Part shown: positions 8,217-16,408 of the stretch, piece by piece
Position numbering within the stretch: position 1 is the first letter of the stretch
Layout: the number at the start of each line of letters is the position of its first letter
DNA from: Mycobacterium dioxanotrophicus
GTDB taxonomy: Bacteria; Actinomycetota; Actinomycetes; Mycobacteriales; Mycobacteriaceae
Assembly: GCF_002157835.1 (NCBI RefSeq)
Contig: NZ_CP020811.1
Coordinates: forward strand, 88,686 to 152,685
Direction: 5' to 3'
DNA length: 64,000 nt
Position numbers and translations under genes: made by a program
Notes under the pieces: model-generated
Told to the model about the DNA's origin: nothing
Seen by the model: the letters and a program-made list of their open reading frames with translations, nothing else
Database searches by the model: none

Positions 8217-9614
8217 CGACGGCTCCGTCGCCGAAGCAGCCACCGGCCGGCCAGGCCCGCGGCCGCGATCATCACGACACTGGCCAGCAGTGCCACTCGC
8301 TGTGCGCGGGTGTCGGGCGGCGGAGGCGGCGGTTGGACCACCAAGGTTTGATGATGAGTCTCGACGATGTTGCGGTCGCCGGGCCCGCCGTCGTAGGTCA
8401 GTGCGGCGACCGGGTCGACCAGGCCGTAGCCGATGGCGTTGTCGACCCCGCGTGGCCCGGCGTGGGCCGTGGAGGTCAGTCGCCGACGGACCTGTGCCGC
8501 AGTCCAATCCGGGTACTTGCTGCGTACCAGCGCCGCGACACCGGAGACGTAGGCCGCGGAGAAGCTCGTCCCGAACAGGTTCACCAGGCCGTCCTGGCCG
8601 GGCAGGGCGTTGACGGCGTTGCCGTCGGGTCCCAGGGCGATCGTGTCGACCCCCGGCGCGGCGATATCCACCCAGGGCCCGGTCATGGAGAACTTCGCGG
8701 CGTTCGTCTTGTCGGCGCCGGCCCCGGCGTTGTCGACCGCCCCCACACTCAATACGTAGTCGTAGAACCAGCTCGGTGTGGACACGGCCACCACGTGGTT
8801 CCAATTGCGCGGATCATCGGGACTGTTCAAGGAGTCGAAATCCGGGTTCAGCTGGCAATCGGCGTTGCCGGCCCCGACATTGCCCGCCGCTGCCACCAGC
8901 AGCACATCTTTGACGACGGCCGCATACCGAACCGCAACAGCGAGGTTGGTCTGATCGATCGGGTGGGCCGCCGGAATGCATGCCACCACACTCATGTTGA
9001 TGACGCGGGCACCCATGTTGGCCAACCGCACGATCGCTGCCGCCAGGGCGTCGATCTTCCCGGCGGTCTCAGCCTGCTGCGGGTTCTGGCCGGCATCCGG
9101 CGGTGCCTGGCGCGAATACTGCGCTGAGCTTTGCCGGATGCTGAGCAGCTTGACATCCGGTGACACACCCACGAACTGGTCCCCGGGCCCTCGTGCGGCG
9201 GCGATGATCGAGGCCACCAGCGTCCCGTGCATATCGCAGTCGACGAGGCCGTCGCTGGAGTCGACGTAGTCGCCGGCGCCTTCCAGGTCGCGCAGCCGCG
9301 GATTGCGGTCCACCCCGGTGTCGATGATGCCGACCGTCACGTCTTTGCCGGTGGAGAATTCGTGAGCTTTGTCCAGATCCAGCAGGGTCTGGGCTTGCGG
9401 AATGTCGCCGACCGGCGGGGTTGGGAGAACACCGGGCAGGTTGCACGGCTTGCGCTGCTGCATCGTGGCATCCGGGGCGGGGGGAGGATCGGGTGGGACG
9501 ACCGGCTCGGCGGGGATCACGGGCCGCTCGATCGCCCAGGCGGGGGGGAGCGGGAATGGTCGCGGTGAGGACCGCGACAGCGGCGAGGGCAGCGGCCCGG
9601 GCGCTACGGTTCAC
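8213..9614 (-). CDS. mycP: Mycosin protease MycP, frameshifted in the signal peptide
   Basis: Subtilisin-like serine protease of the ESX complex. The catalytic triad is visible: Asp in IIDTGVD, His in DCDMHGT, Ser in FGTSFSAA. A C-terminal membrane helix is followed by RRRSRR. The mature frame is open only from about 9550 downward, where its only initiator is a GTG at 9520 with no signal peptide. A textbook signal peptide (MNRSARAAALAAVAVL...) lies in another frame from the ATG at 9614. The two join exactly if one base is removed from the seven-base C run at 9542-9548 (G on the plus strand), giving APPAWAIERP and a 466-residue mycosin of normal size. This is either a sequencing error, a real mutation or slippage at the run. 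Confidence 0.85.
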
Positions 9615-9631
9615 GATTCAAATGCTCTCTG

Positions 9632-11089
9632 TCAGTTGAAATCTCGGTTATAGACCTTGGCCATGACGCTCAATAGATTCAGCGGCGCCAGATACATCAG
9701 GCTGATGACGAGGAATTCTGATCCCACCCGGAAGTACCGCATCACCGGCGACTTGTGGTGACTTTCTGTCGGAATCACCGCGGGCGCCAGCATCGCCAGC
9801 ACGGTCACTCCGACCGGAATCCCGACGCCCCACCACAATCCGTGGTGATAGGCCATCATCACGGACCCCGAGATCGCCGGCAGGAACGCCCCCGACAGGA
9901 TCACCACCACGTTGCGTAGCCCCGCGAAATTCCAGGCACGGTACGCGAAGACGACTGGGATGCCCGCGCCGAACAGTAGCCACTGCCACTGCTGCGGGTG
10001 TGCCGCCGCGATCAGAGCCGTCAGAGCGGTGGCCACTGCGGCCAGGCCGGCGAGAATGCCGGTCACGTAGTCGTTGCTGTACACGGTCCGCTGCAACAGC
10101 ACCACTGGATCAGGCGGTTGATGCGTCGGCTCGATGTCCTCACTGCCGATCCCGCCCACCTTGCGGCCCAGGAAGTTTCCCGAGCCGGAAGGGAACATCG
10201 ACACCGGCAGCCTGCCCAGCCGCTGCGCTATCGTCTCCACCCGCCCCAGCATCACCAGCAGGGCTAACACCAGCACACACGTCGTGGTCTCGGTGGGCAC
10301 CATGTGTGACCACGACGCCGCCTGAGATACTGCGACGAACGCCGCAACGACCACGATCGCGCTGTAGAGCGGCACATAGCGGCCAGTTCTCAGTCCCACC
10401 AGAACAGCCACACACCCTGTGGCCACCGCGGTGATCACCAGGTGCGGTGCGCCCCACGCACCGAACGATGCCGGCAACGTCAACGACAAGCTCACGGGCC
10501 CGAACGCCAGCAAACCGGCCGCGCATACATCGCTCACATCGCGGCGATGCCATGTGCGCGCATTGGCCGCGGTCGCGACGGCGATGACCAGTACCCCGGC
10601 CAGCGCCGCCCCGACGGTGGGCAGGGTGCGGGACCTAAACGCGATGACCTCCACGAAGACCATTGCCGTGGCTAGCATGATCGCCGAAAAGGCGAGCAGC
10701 ACTGTGCTCATCGCATCTGGAGTGACCTCGGGGAACAGCTTCGCGGTGACCCGAGACACCAGTGTGGAGACACTCTCGATGCGCGGTTGGAACGCTTCAC
10801 CCTCAGGCTCGGCGATCAGTTCTAGCCTGGTGCCGTCCGCGATGCCGAGCTCGGAGAGTGATTTCGACGAGTCCAGCAGGGTGCCCAGTGGCGTACGCAA
10901 CCGCCAGCCCCGCGAATCGTCGGGCAACTCGTCCTCAGCGCCGACTGTGTCCAGATACTCGGACAAGAAGATCTTCGTCTCCGGCAGCACTTTGGTGAGC
11001 TTCGAGTTGGCCGGCAGCTGCAAGTCCACCTGAGTGTTCTCGCCGATCGCCAACTGCACTTCACAGATCAGGGTGTCCAGAGCGCTCAC
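9632..11089 (-). CDS. eccD: ESX membrane channel component EccD
   Basis: Encodes 485 residues. An N-terminal ubiquitin-like domain (about residues 1-95) precedes roughly eleven transmembrane helices from about residue 125 to the end, the family architecture. EccD lines the inner-membrane vestibule of the ESX complex. Its ATG overlaps the EspI-like gene stop by 4 nt, and 17 nt separate its stop from the mycP signal-peptide start, so it belongs to the same transcript. Confidence 0.92.
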   Translation of the reverse strand: MSALDTLICEVQLAIGENTQVDLQLPANSKLTKVLPETKIFLSEYLDTVGAEDELPDDSRGWRLRTPLGTLLDSSKSLSELGIADGTRLELIAEPEGEAFQPRIESVSTLVSRVTAKLFPEVTPDAMSTVLLAFSAIMLATAMVFVEVIAFRSRTLPTVGAALAGVLVIAVATAANARTWHRRDVSDVCAAGLLAFGPVSLSLTLPASFGAWGAPHLVITAVATGCVAVLVGLRTGRYVPLYSAIVVVAAFVAVSQAASWSHMVPTETTTCVLVLALLVMLGRVETIAQRLGRLPVSMFPSGSGNFLGRKVGGIGSEDIEPTHQPPDPVVLLQRTVYSNDYVTGILAGLAAVATALTALIAAAHPQQWQWLLFGAGIPVVFAYRAWNFAGLRNVVVILSGAFLPAISGSVMMAYHHGLWWGVGIPVGVTVLAMLAPAVIPTESHHKSPVMRYFRVGSEFLVISLMYLAPLNLLSVMAKVYNRDFN

Positions 11090-12780
11090 GCCGCAGGCCG
11101 CCTCAAGGGCAGTGCCGGCTGCCCGTAGAAACTCGACAGCCGCGCCGCGGCCTCCAAGTACGCCCGGTAGGTCGGCTTGGCCAGCTGCCTGACGTCGATG
11201 ACCGTGTCCTCGTACAGATGCTCGTCGTAGGGGACATACACCGGGTCACGCCACACGGTGGCGGCCACGTTTTCCTCCAGGCTCCCGCGGAACGCCTTGT
11301 TGGGCTCCGGATGCCGGTCCGATATCAGCAATGTGCTGCGCTGCACCAGATCTGCGCGGCCATGCTCGACGAGCCAGTCGTACATGCCGACCGCCGCTTT
11401 GCCCGACCCGTACTGCAACCCCGACACCACCACCACGGCGGTCACAATGTCGAGGATCTGGGCGACCACCGGGTCTTGAAGATTCTGGCCCACATCGATA
11501 CCGATGACGCGATATCCGCTGCGCAGCACGTCGACCGTGTTGACCAGCGATTGCGGGTCATACACCTGCGGATTGCGGTTGTTCTGGTCGCCGGCGAGCA
11601 CATCGAGATGCACCGCGTTGCGTTTGGCGTAGGTGCGAATGTCGTTGACACCGCGAATTTGTCGCCGGTCCCGCAGGATATCGGCGAACGTCGCGGTGGC
11701 GTCCGGATTCACCCGCGAGGCGAGGTTGCCCTTGTTCGGGTTGGCGTCGATCACGATCACTTCGGCACCGCGCACGTCGGCGAAGATCGACCCCAGCGCC
11801 GCGGTGGTGGTTGTCTTGGCGACACCGCCGCGGGGGCTGAGCACCGCGTACACGAACTCGGTGCGCGGAATGTTGGCGCCCACCTGTTCCTTCCGCTCGC
11901 GGTCGACGCGTTCCAAGCGCGACGGGCCCAGGTTGACCAACCCGAAGGTGGTCTTCAAAAGGGCTTTGCGCCAACCGCTTTCCGGCTTCGGCTTCAGCTC
12001 GGTGGTGAACGCTTCCTGGCGCAGGTTCGCCGCCAAACCGCCCGCCTGCGGGGCCAGGCCGGCCGCAGCGACCTGCTGGTCATTTCCGTGACCCTGGTAG
12101 TACTGCTGCCCCTGAGCCGCCGGTCCGGGTTGCCGGTACTGGACCGGATCGGGTTGTTGCGGCCACCCCTGGTGGCTGTGCTGTCGACCGAGCCACTCGT
12201 GGGCGCGTTCGTAGTGTCCGGCGGCTGCCGGCACACCCGGATGGCCTTGCGCGGCGGCGGGCCCCTGCGGCCGCGGAGCATGCCGATCCGCGTCGCCGCT
12301 CGTAGACTGCCCACGCGGAGGAAACGGCTGCTCAGAGTGCGGCGCTGGCGCCCGCACCCACTCCCGGCTATCGGCCACCGGCACGGCACCGCGCACTTGG
12401 TCGATCGCTGCGTGGGCCGACTGTGCGTTCTCGCACTCCGCGTCTCGCGCTCCGATCTCCCTGGGGGAAGCAGGGACAGCGGTGCTGCTCGGCGAATCGT
12501 GCTGCTCGGCAGCAAGATTGCTGTCGGTCCATGAGAATGGGGCGCCGCCCGACGGCACGGCCGAACTCTCAAACGACCCACTGTCACTGTCGAGGGTGCG
12601 GGTCCTCCACACCGATCGTGCGCTCGAGACAGCCCGGTCGAGCTCCTCTTTCGTGACGACCTGCGTCTTGTCGTCGTCCATTCCGCCGATGCGTTCACCG
12701 GCGCCGGTGGTGGTGGCCTCGTCGGGCCATTCGGGGGTGCTGGAGTGCTTGCCTTCCCCCGCATTTTCAGCGCTACTCAC
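11086..12780 (-). CDS. EspI-like ESX-associated MinD-type ATPase
   Basis: Encodes 564 residues. About 290 N-terminal residues are rich in Pro, Gln, Ser and His and look disordered. The C-terminal part is a ParA/MinD-like ATPase with the deviant Walker A LSPRGGVAKTTTT near residue 315 and the segment VIVIDANPNKGNLA. EspI of ESX-1 has this layout and modulates secretion in response to ATP status; the role here is inferred from similarity. The GTG start lies 7 nt after a TAGGAT box, so the mRNA may be leaderless. The gene is followed without a gap by eccD. Confidence 0.8.
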   Translation of the reverse strand: MSSAENAGEGKHSSTPEWPDEATTTGAGERIGGMDDDKTQVVTKEELDRAVSSARSVWRTRTLDSDSGSFESSAVPSGGAPFSWTDSNLAAEQHDSPSSTAVPASPREIGARDAECENAQSAHAAIDQVRGAVPVADSREWVRAPAPHSEQPFPPRGQSTSGDADRHAPRPQGPAAAQGHPGVPAAAGHYERAHEWLGRQHSHQGWPQQPDPVQYRQPGPAAQGQQYYQGHGNDQQVAAAGLAPQAGGLAANLRQEAFTTELKPKPESGWRKALLKTTFGLVNLGPSRLERVDRERKEQVGANIPRTEFVYAVLSPRGGVAKTTTTAALGSIFADVRGAEVIVIDANPNKGNLASRVNPDATATFADILRDRRQIRGVNDIRTYAKRNAVHLDVLAGDQNNRNPQVYDPQSLVNTVDVLRSGYRVIGIDVGQNLQDPVVAQILDIVTAVVVVSGLQYGSGKAAVGMYDWLVEHGRADLVQRSTLLISDRHPEPNKAFRGSLEENVAATVWRDPVYVPYDEHLYEDTVIDVRQLAKPTYRAYLEAAARLSSFYGQPALPLRRPAA

Positions 12781-12787
12781 GTGTCAA

Positions 12788-12823
12788 ATCCTAGATCTCG
12801 TGTGAGAACCACCGCAACAAGCA
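12788..12823 (-). promoter_or_regulatory. Promoter of the EspI-like gene with shared motif
   Basis: On the minus strand the -10 TAGGAT lies at 12793-12788, 7 nt before the GTG. The shared 15-bp element (plus-strand CCACCGCAACAAGCA, 12809-12823) lies 15 bp further upstream. The other copies have consensus CGAGCGCAACAAGCA. Separation from the espG gene by 86 bp allows an independent transcript start. Confidence 0.5.
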
Positions 12824-12866
12824 AGACCACTTAAGCAATGGCTCGTTCAACAGGGTAAAAGTGATG

Positions 12867-13706
12867 TTAATCGGTGCGACAGTGGGTAAACCACGAAGAT
12901 TCCGGAACGCTGCGGATCGCACCACGGATGGTCCTTTTCATGTGCGACGGTTCGTACGATTCCACCCTGAGCCACCGCGTGGCGTTGTTGTCACTGACAA
13001 AGCTCGTCATGATCGCCCCGTCCGACATCGAGGTCACCCGGACGATCGAATCAGGGTTACTACGGCCCCCCTCATGGTTGAGGTACGCCGCGACCTCAGC
13101 GCGGGCGAGCAAATCGGTCTCACTGCGCAGCAGCACCGATCCCAGGGACCGCGACACGCCTTGCGCTTGCAGGGCATCCACCCACAACGACGGCGCCTCG
13201 CGACACAGAGTGTCGTACACCGGCGTCAGCTGAAACTCCGCGCTGTCGATCGCCAGCCCTCGACCCTCCTCCTCGCCGAAGCAGTACCCGTCGATCGTCG
13301 CGGCCAGCAGCGACACCACATCGGATTCAGACAAGCCCACATAGGCGTCCATGACCACGTCGTCGCCGCAGCGCGCGGCCGCCACCACCAGTTCGTGACT
13401 GCGGGCTAAGCAGTAGTAGGTGTCGGCGCGGTCCTTACCCGCCAACGTCAGGTTGATCTCGGCGTCCGGAGCCGTTAACGACCGCACCATGGTCACCACA
13501 TCGGGATCGAGCTCGTCGCCGCGCAACACCCCAGCGGCGGTCAGGACGTCGCGTTCCTCGTCGGTGATCCGCATCCTCTGATTGGAGATCCGGGTCAGCT
13601 GTGGCCGGATGCGCAGGTGCGCCGGCAAGATCGCAATATCGGCGACCTGCTGCACAGCCAGCAGGGCCGACACGGTCAACGTCAATTCCGCCGCCGTAGT
13701 TGGCAT
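12867..13706 (-). CDS. espG: ESX chaperone EspG
   Basis: Encodes 279 residues, the usual length of EspG. EspG is a cytosolic chaperone that binds the tip of the PPE partner in PE-PPE dimers and delivers them to the ESX machine. The N-terminal LTVSALLAVQQ and the pattern of alternating strands and helices fit the family. It lies between the WXG100 genes and the EspI-like gene, the normal neighbourhood. A hairpin at 13753-13790 precedes it, so its expression may be lower than that of the upstream esx genes. A GGGGGG-type ribosome site precedes the ATG. Confidence 0.8.
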   Translation of the reverse strand: MPTTAAELTLTVSALLAVQQVADIAILPAHLRIRPQLTRISNQRMRITDEERDVLTAAGVLRGDELDPDVVTMVRSLTAPDAEINLTLAGKDRADTYYCLARSHELVVAAARCGDDVVMDAYVGLSESDVVSLLAATIDGYCFGEEEGRGLAIDSAEFQLTPVYDTLCREAPSLWVDALQAQGVSRSLGSVLLRSETDLLARAEVAAYLNHEGGRSNPDSIVRVTSMSDGAIMTSFVSDNNATRWLRVESYEPSHMKRTIRGAIRSVPESSWFTHCRTD

Positions 13707-13752
13707 CTGGAGAACCCCCCGAATTGTGAATCGTCTTGGCTTAGATACTCAG

Positions 13753-13790
13753 CGGGGCCACGACCCGTAGGTGAACGGATCGTGGCCCCG
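13753..13790 (-). terminator. Hairpin between esxA-like and espG genes
   Basis: Perfect 11-bp stem CGGGGCCACGA/TCGTGGCCCCG (13753-13763/13780-13790) with a 16-nt loop. It lies after the stop of the WXG100 gene and before espG. No U-tract follows, so it may be a partial terminator or an mRNA-stabilising end that sets a high Esx to EspG ratio. Confidence 0.55.
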
Positions 13791-13813
13791 GTAGTGCTGC
13801 GAGATGCCGAACG

Positions 13814-14101
13814 TTAGGCCCACTGGGCAGCGTTCGTGGCTTCCTGGGCTCGCATCTCCTCATTGGCGATGTTCGCCTTCTTGATGTAGTTGTTGGTCGC
13901 CGTGATCACGTTGTCCAACGTGCTGGTCACCCGCCGCGAAAACTGGTTGGCGGCCTCGTGAGCGTCGCCGTGCCAGTAGTTGGTCCACGTGGTCAGCTCG
14001 CTGTCCATCTCTTCGCGCTTGGCCGTGAGGACGGCGACGGTCCCCGTCATCTCGGCGAGCTGGCCCTCGATCGCCGCGAAACTGTGCCGAATCTGGCTCA
14101 T
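13814..14101 (-). CDS. WXG100 protein, EsxA-like
   Basis: Encodes 95 residues in a helix-turn-helix hairpin with the WxG turn present as WHG (residues 43-45). No YxxxD/E export signal is seen at the C-terminus, which fits the EsxA partner of an EsxAB dimer, in which the signal is on EsxB. A ribosome site AGGAG lies 10 nt before the ATG. It follows the EsxB-like gene by 35 nt. Expected to be secreted through the adjacent ESX complex. Confidence 0.85.
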   Translation of the reverse strand: MSQIRHSFAAIEGQLAEMTGTVAVLTAKREEMDSELTTWTNYWHGDAHEAANQFSRRVTSTLDNVITATNNYIKKANIANEEMRAQEATNAAQWA

Positions 14102-14136
14102 GTGATGAAAACTCCTGTCGTGTAGTGGTTTGTGGC

Positions 14137-14433
14137 TTACAGTCCGGTGCTGCCCAGCGACGCGGCGTTGGAGTGATCCGTGGTGCCGTAGCCGGTGCCG
14201 GTCTTGGAGGTTTTCTGACTGACCTCCTGCATCATCGCCTGCCCCTTCTGCAACTGAGTGGTCAGCTCGGCAGAGCCGATCTGAAATGCGTTCTGTCCCT
14301 CGCCGATCCAGATCGCCTTGGTGGATTCCACGCCACCTTGCAGCTTGCCGATCAAACCCTGGACCTCATCGGCGAGACCGCTGATCTTCGTGGCACTCGC
14401 CGCCTGGGCGGCGACATCAGTTTCCATAGCCAT
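14137..14433 (-). CDS. WXG100 protein, EsxB-like
   Basis: Encodes 98 residues. WIG (around residue 42) is the WxG turn, and YGTTD near the C-terminus is a YxxxD type VII export signal, as in EsxB-type partners recognised by EccC. I chose the ATG at 14433 because AGGGAG lies about 10 nt upstream; the frame extends to 14526, but that part is basic and unlike the family. It precedes the EsxA-like gene in the same transcript. Confidence 0.85.
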   Translation of the reverse strand: MAMETDVAAQAASATKISGLADEVQGLIGKLQGGVESTKAIWIGEGQNAFQIGSAELTTQLQKGQAMMQEVSQKTSKTGTGYGTTDHSNAASLGSTGL

Positions 14434-14553
14434 TGTGAAAATGCTCCCTTGTTGATTGTGTTGCCCGCGTACGGGTTTCGTGATATCGGTAGTCTGCCTG
14501 CGCCCGCTGACGAGCGCAACGATCACAGCGTCATGCGTCTCACACGCCCCCCT

Positions 14554-15909
14554 TTAGCTGGCCATCTCATCGCCCACCTCCTGCGGCCCGAGCCTCGTCG
14601 ACGACGCATACTTGTTCGCCGTACCGCTGCCGCTCCCATTGCGGTCCTGACCATGCAGGGGCGCCCCGTACATACCGGTCCCGCCGGGCGTCGCCCCCGC
14701 GGGATTTGTCTGAGGACCACCGGCCCCGGAAGGGCCCGTCGCGGACAGTGAGGAGCCGGGAAGCCGGAGCCCCGATACGCCGCTGCCGCCACTGCCGAGC
14801 AATCCGCTGCCGCCCACCCCCAGAGACGCCGGGCGGGTCAGCGCCGCCGCCAAACCACCGCCACTGCCCGTGGCGAATCCGGCCGGAATCGATGACGTCT
14901 CGGCACCAGTCAACCCAGGCGCAGCGAAGTTGGACGGCGACGACATCAACGGCTGCAGCATCGATCCGAACTGACTGCTCATCTGCATCGGTGCGGACAT
15001 GACCTGCTGCATGGGCTGGGTCACCTGCTGGGCCATCTGCGCAGGCAATTGACCTGCACTGCTAAGCATTCCAGACATCTGACTGCCGAGCTGGCTGGCC
15101 TGCTGCCCGCCCAGATCGCTGGCCTTGTCCAGCGGGTTGTTGCTCTTGGCCTGCTCCTGCGCCTGGCCGTCGTGACGATCGGCCGCACTGGCGATCACCG
15201 CGGAATTCGGCCGAGAGTTCCCTCCGGCCCATACGGCGTCCCCGCCGGCCCCTTCGACGGCTAGGCCATCGAGGGAAGCCTCATTGGCCAGCGTCACCAG
15301 CTTGTCCAGGCCCGCCAGCGGTACTCGCATTGACGCGGACATGGCGTTGGCCGTCGGTGCTCCGATCATCCCAGGGTTCACCGGCACTGTGGGCGGCAGC
15401 CACGGCGCCAAACTGCTTGTTGCCGTGGCTGTCTCGACATCACTGGTGGCCCGGGCGAATGCCGCCTGAAACCACATCTCCAGATACTGAGTGTCCTCCA
15501 CGTTGATCGCCGGGGTGTTCACCCCGAAGAAATTCGTGGCGTTCAGCACGCCCCAGGTGACCCTGTTCTCGGTCACCACACCGGGGTGGGGTGCGCCGGC
15601 GATCGCCGCGGTGATCGACGCCGCCGCCGCCTGAATCTGCGCTTGCGTCGCCGTCCCATTGACCGCCAGACTCTGAAACCACTCGATGAGCGGCATCAGC
15701 TGCGACTCGTGCTGAATTGCCGCCTCGCCCTGCCACTGTGCCCGCGCGGCATTGAGGATGCCCAACAGAGTTTGAGCATTGGCTTCGTCCTGCGCGGCCG
15801 CTGCGGCGAACGCCAGCGCGGCTTGCTCCAACGTCGCCGGACCGGCCCCACCGTGCACAAGCCCGGAGTTGACCTCCGGCGGGAAGGCTCCCACTCCCGG
15901 GTCGGTCAC
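14554..15909 (-). CDS. PPE family protein
   Basis: Encodes 451 residues. The N-terminal about 170 residues form the PPE helical domain: FPPEVNSG near the start and AQWQGEA with the WxG-type turn. Glycine-, serine- and methionine-rich sequence follows, ending in a low-complexity tail. A GTG start follows a GGGGGCA ribosome site. The PE gene lies 29 nt upstream, so the two probably form a PE-PPE dimer escorted by EspG. It is probably a structural or secretion substrate of this plasmid ESX. Confidence 0.88.
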   Translation of the reverse strand: MTDPGVGAFPPEVNSGLVHGGAGPATLEQAALAFAAAAAQDEANAQTLLGILNAARAQWQGEAAIQHESQLMPLIEWFQSLAVNGTATQAQIQAAAASITAAIAGAPHPGVVTENRVTWGVLNATNFFGVNTPAINVEDTQYLEMWFQAAFARATSDVETATATSSLAPWLPPTVPVNPGMIGAPTANAMSASMRVPLAGLDKLVTLANEASLDGLAVEGAGGDAVWAGGNSRPNSAVIASAADRHDGQAQEQAKSNNPLDKASDLGGQQASQLGSQMSGMLSSAGQLPAQMAQQVTQPMQQVMSAPMQMSSQFGSMLQPLMSSPSNFAAPGLTGAETSSIPAGFATGSGGGLAAALTRPASLGVGGSGLLGSGGSGVSGLRLPGSSLSATGPSGAGGPQTNPAGATPGGTGMYGAPLHGQDRNGSGSGTANKYASSTRLGPQEVGDEMAS

Positions 15910-15938
15910 TGATTGCCCCCGTCGAATTCGTTGTCTGG

Positions 15939-16238
15939 CTAGAGCAGTGTGGCGGCGTTGGTGTCATCGACAATCTCGTAGGCCAGACCGTTTTCGGCGT
16001 ACGCCGCCGCGACCAGGCCCACCATCGCAGCACCCAGCTGGCTCATCGCCAGCTTCTGGGTGCCATGTGCGATCACCCGCGCCGTGCTGGCGACCACAGT
16101 CGGGCTCGCAGTGCCCGGAAGGACGGCCGTCATCGGCACCGCCTCGGCCACCGCCCCCGATTCCACGGTCACTGCGGTCGTTGCTGTCGCCCCCGACGCG
16201 GCAGCAAGCGAACCCGGCTCAGCGAACAATTCGATCAT
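15939..16238 (-). CDS. PE family protein
   Basis: Encodes 99 residues, a bare PE domain without C-terminal extension. The PE-type motif appears as AEPGSL at the N-terminus, and YEIVD near the C-terminus is the YxxxD export signal. GAAGGGGA precedes the ATG. It is paired with the PPE gene directly downstream. A promoter with the shared plasmid motif lies about 55-90 bp upstream. Confidence 0.85.
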   Translation of the reverse strand: MIELFAEPGSLAAASGATATTAVTVESGAVAEAVPMTAVLPGTASPTVVASTARVIAHGTQKLAMSQLGAAMVGLVAAAYAENGLAYEIVDDTNAATLL

Positions 16239-16293
16239 CAGAATTCCCCTTCAAATCCCCGCAGCGGCACCACGGTCACGGCACCTTGACCTC

Positions 16294-16327
16294 AAGATAA
16301 TGGACATCTCAGCGAGCGCAATCAGCA
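16294..16327 (-). promoter_or_regulatory. Promoter of the PE-PPE-esx genes with shared motif
   Basis: Minus-strand -10 TATCTT (16299-16294), then 13 bp, then the shared element (plus strand CGAGCGCAATCAGCA, 16313-16327). It sits in the 170-bp gap between eccC and PE. The predicted leader is about 50 nt and contains the PE ribosome site. Confidence 0.55.
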
Positions 16328-16408
16328 CAACAAATCGGGCATGAGCACGACGGATTCGACCGCCCACCGCCGCGCCAGTGGTTGTCAATATTCGAAAGCG
16401 CGGCCATA

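Noticed and set aside
6096..8804. Longer 902-residue reading of eccE
   Set aside because: The extra N-terminal part overlaps mycP on the same strand, is Arg/Gly-rich and lacks a ribosome site; the ATGA overlap at 8216 is the natural start.
11218..12534. 438-residue open frame on the plus strand
   Set aside because: Antisense shadow of the EspI-like gene.
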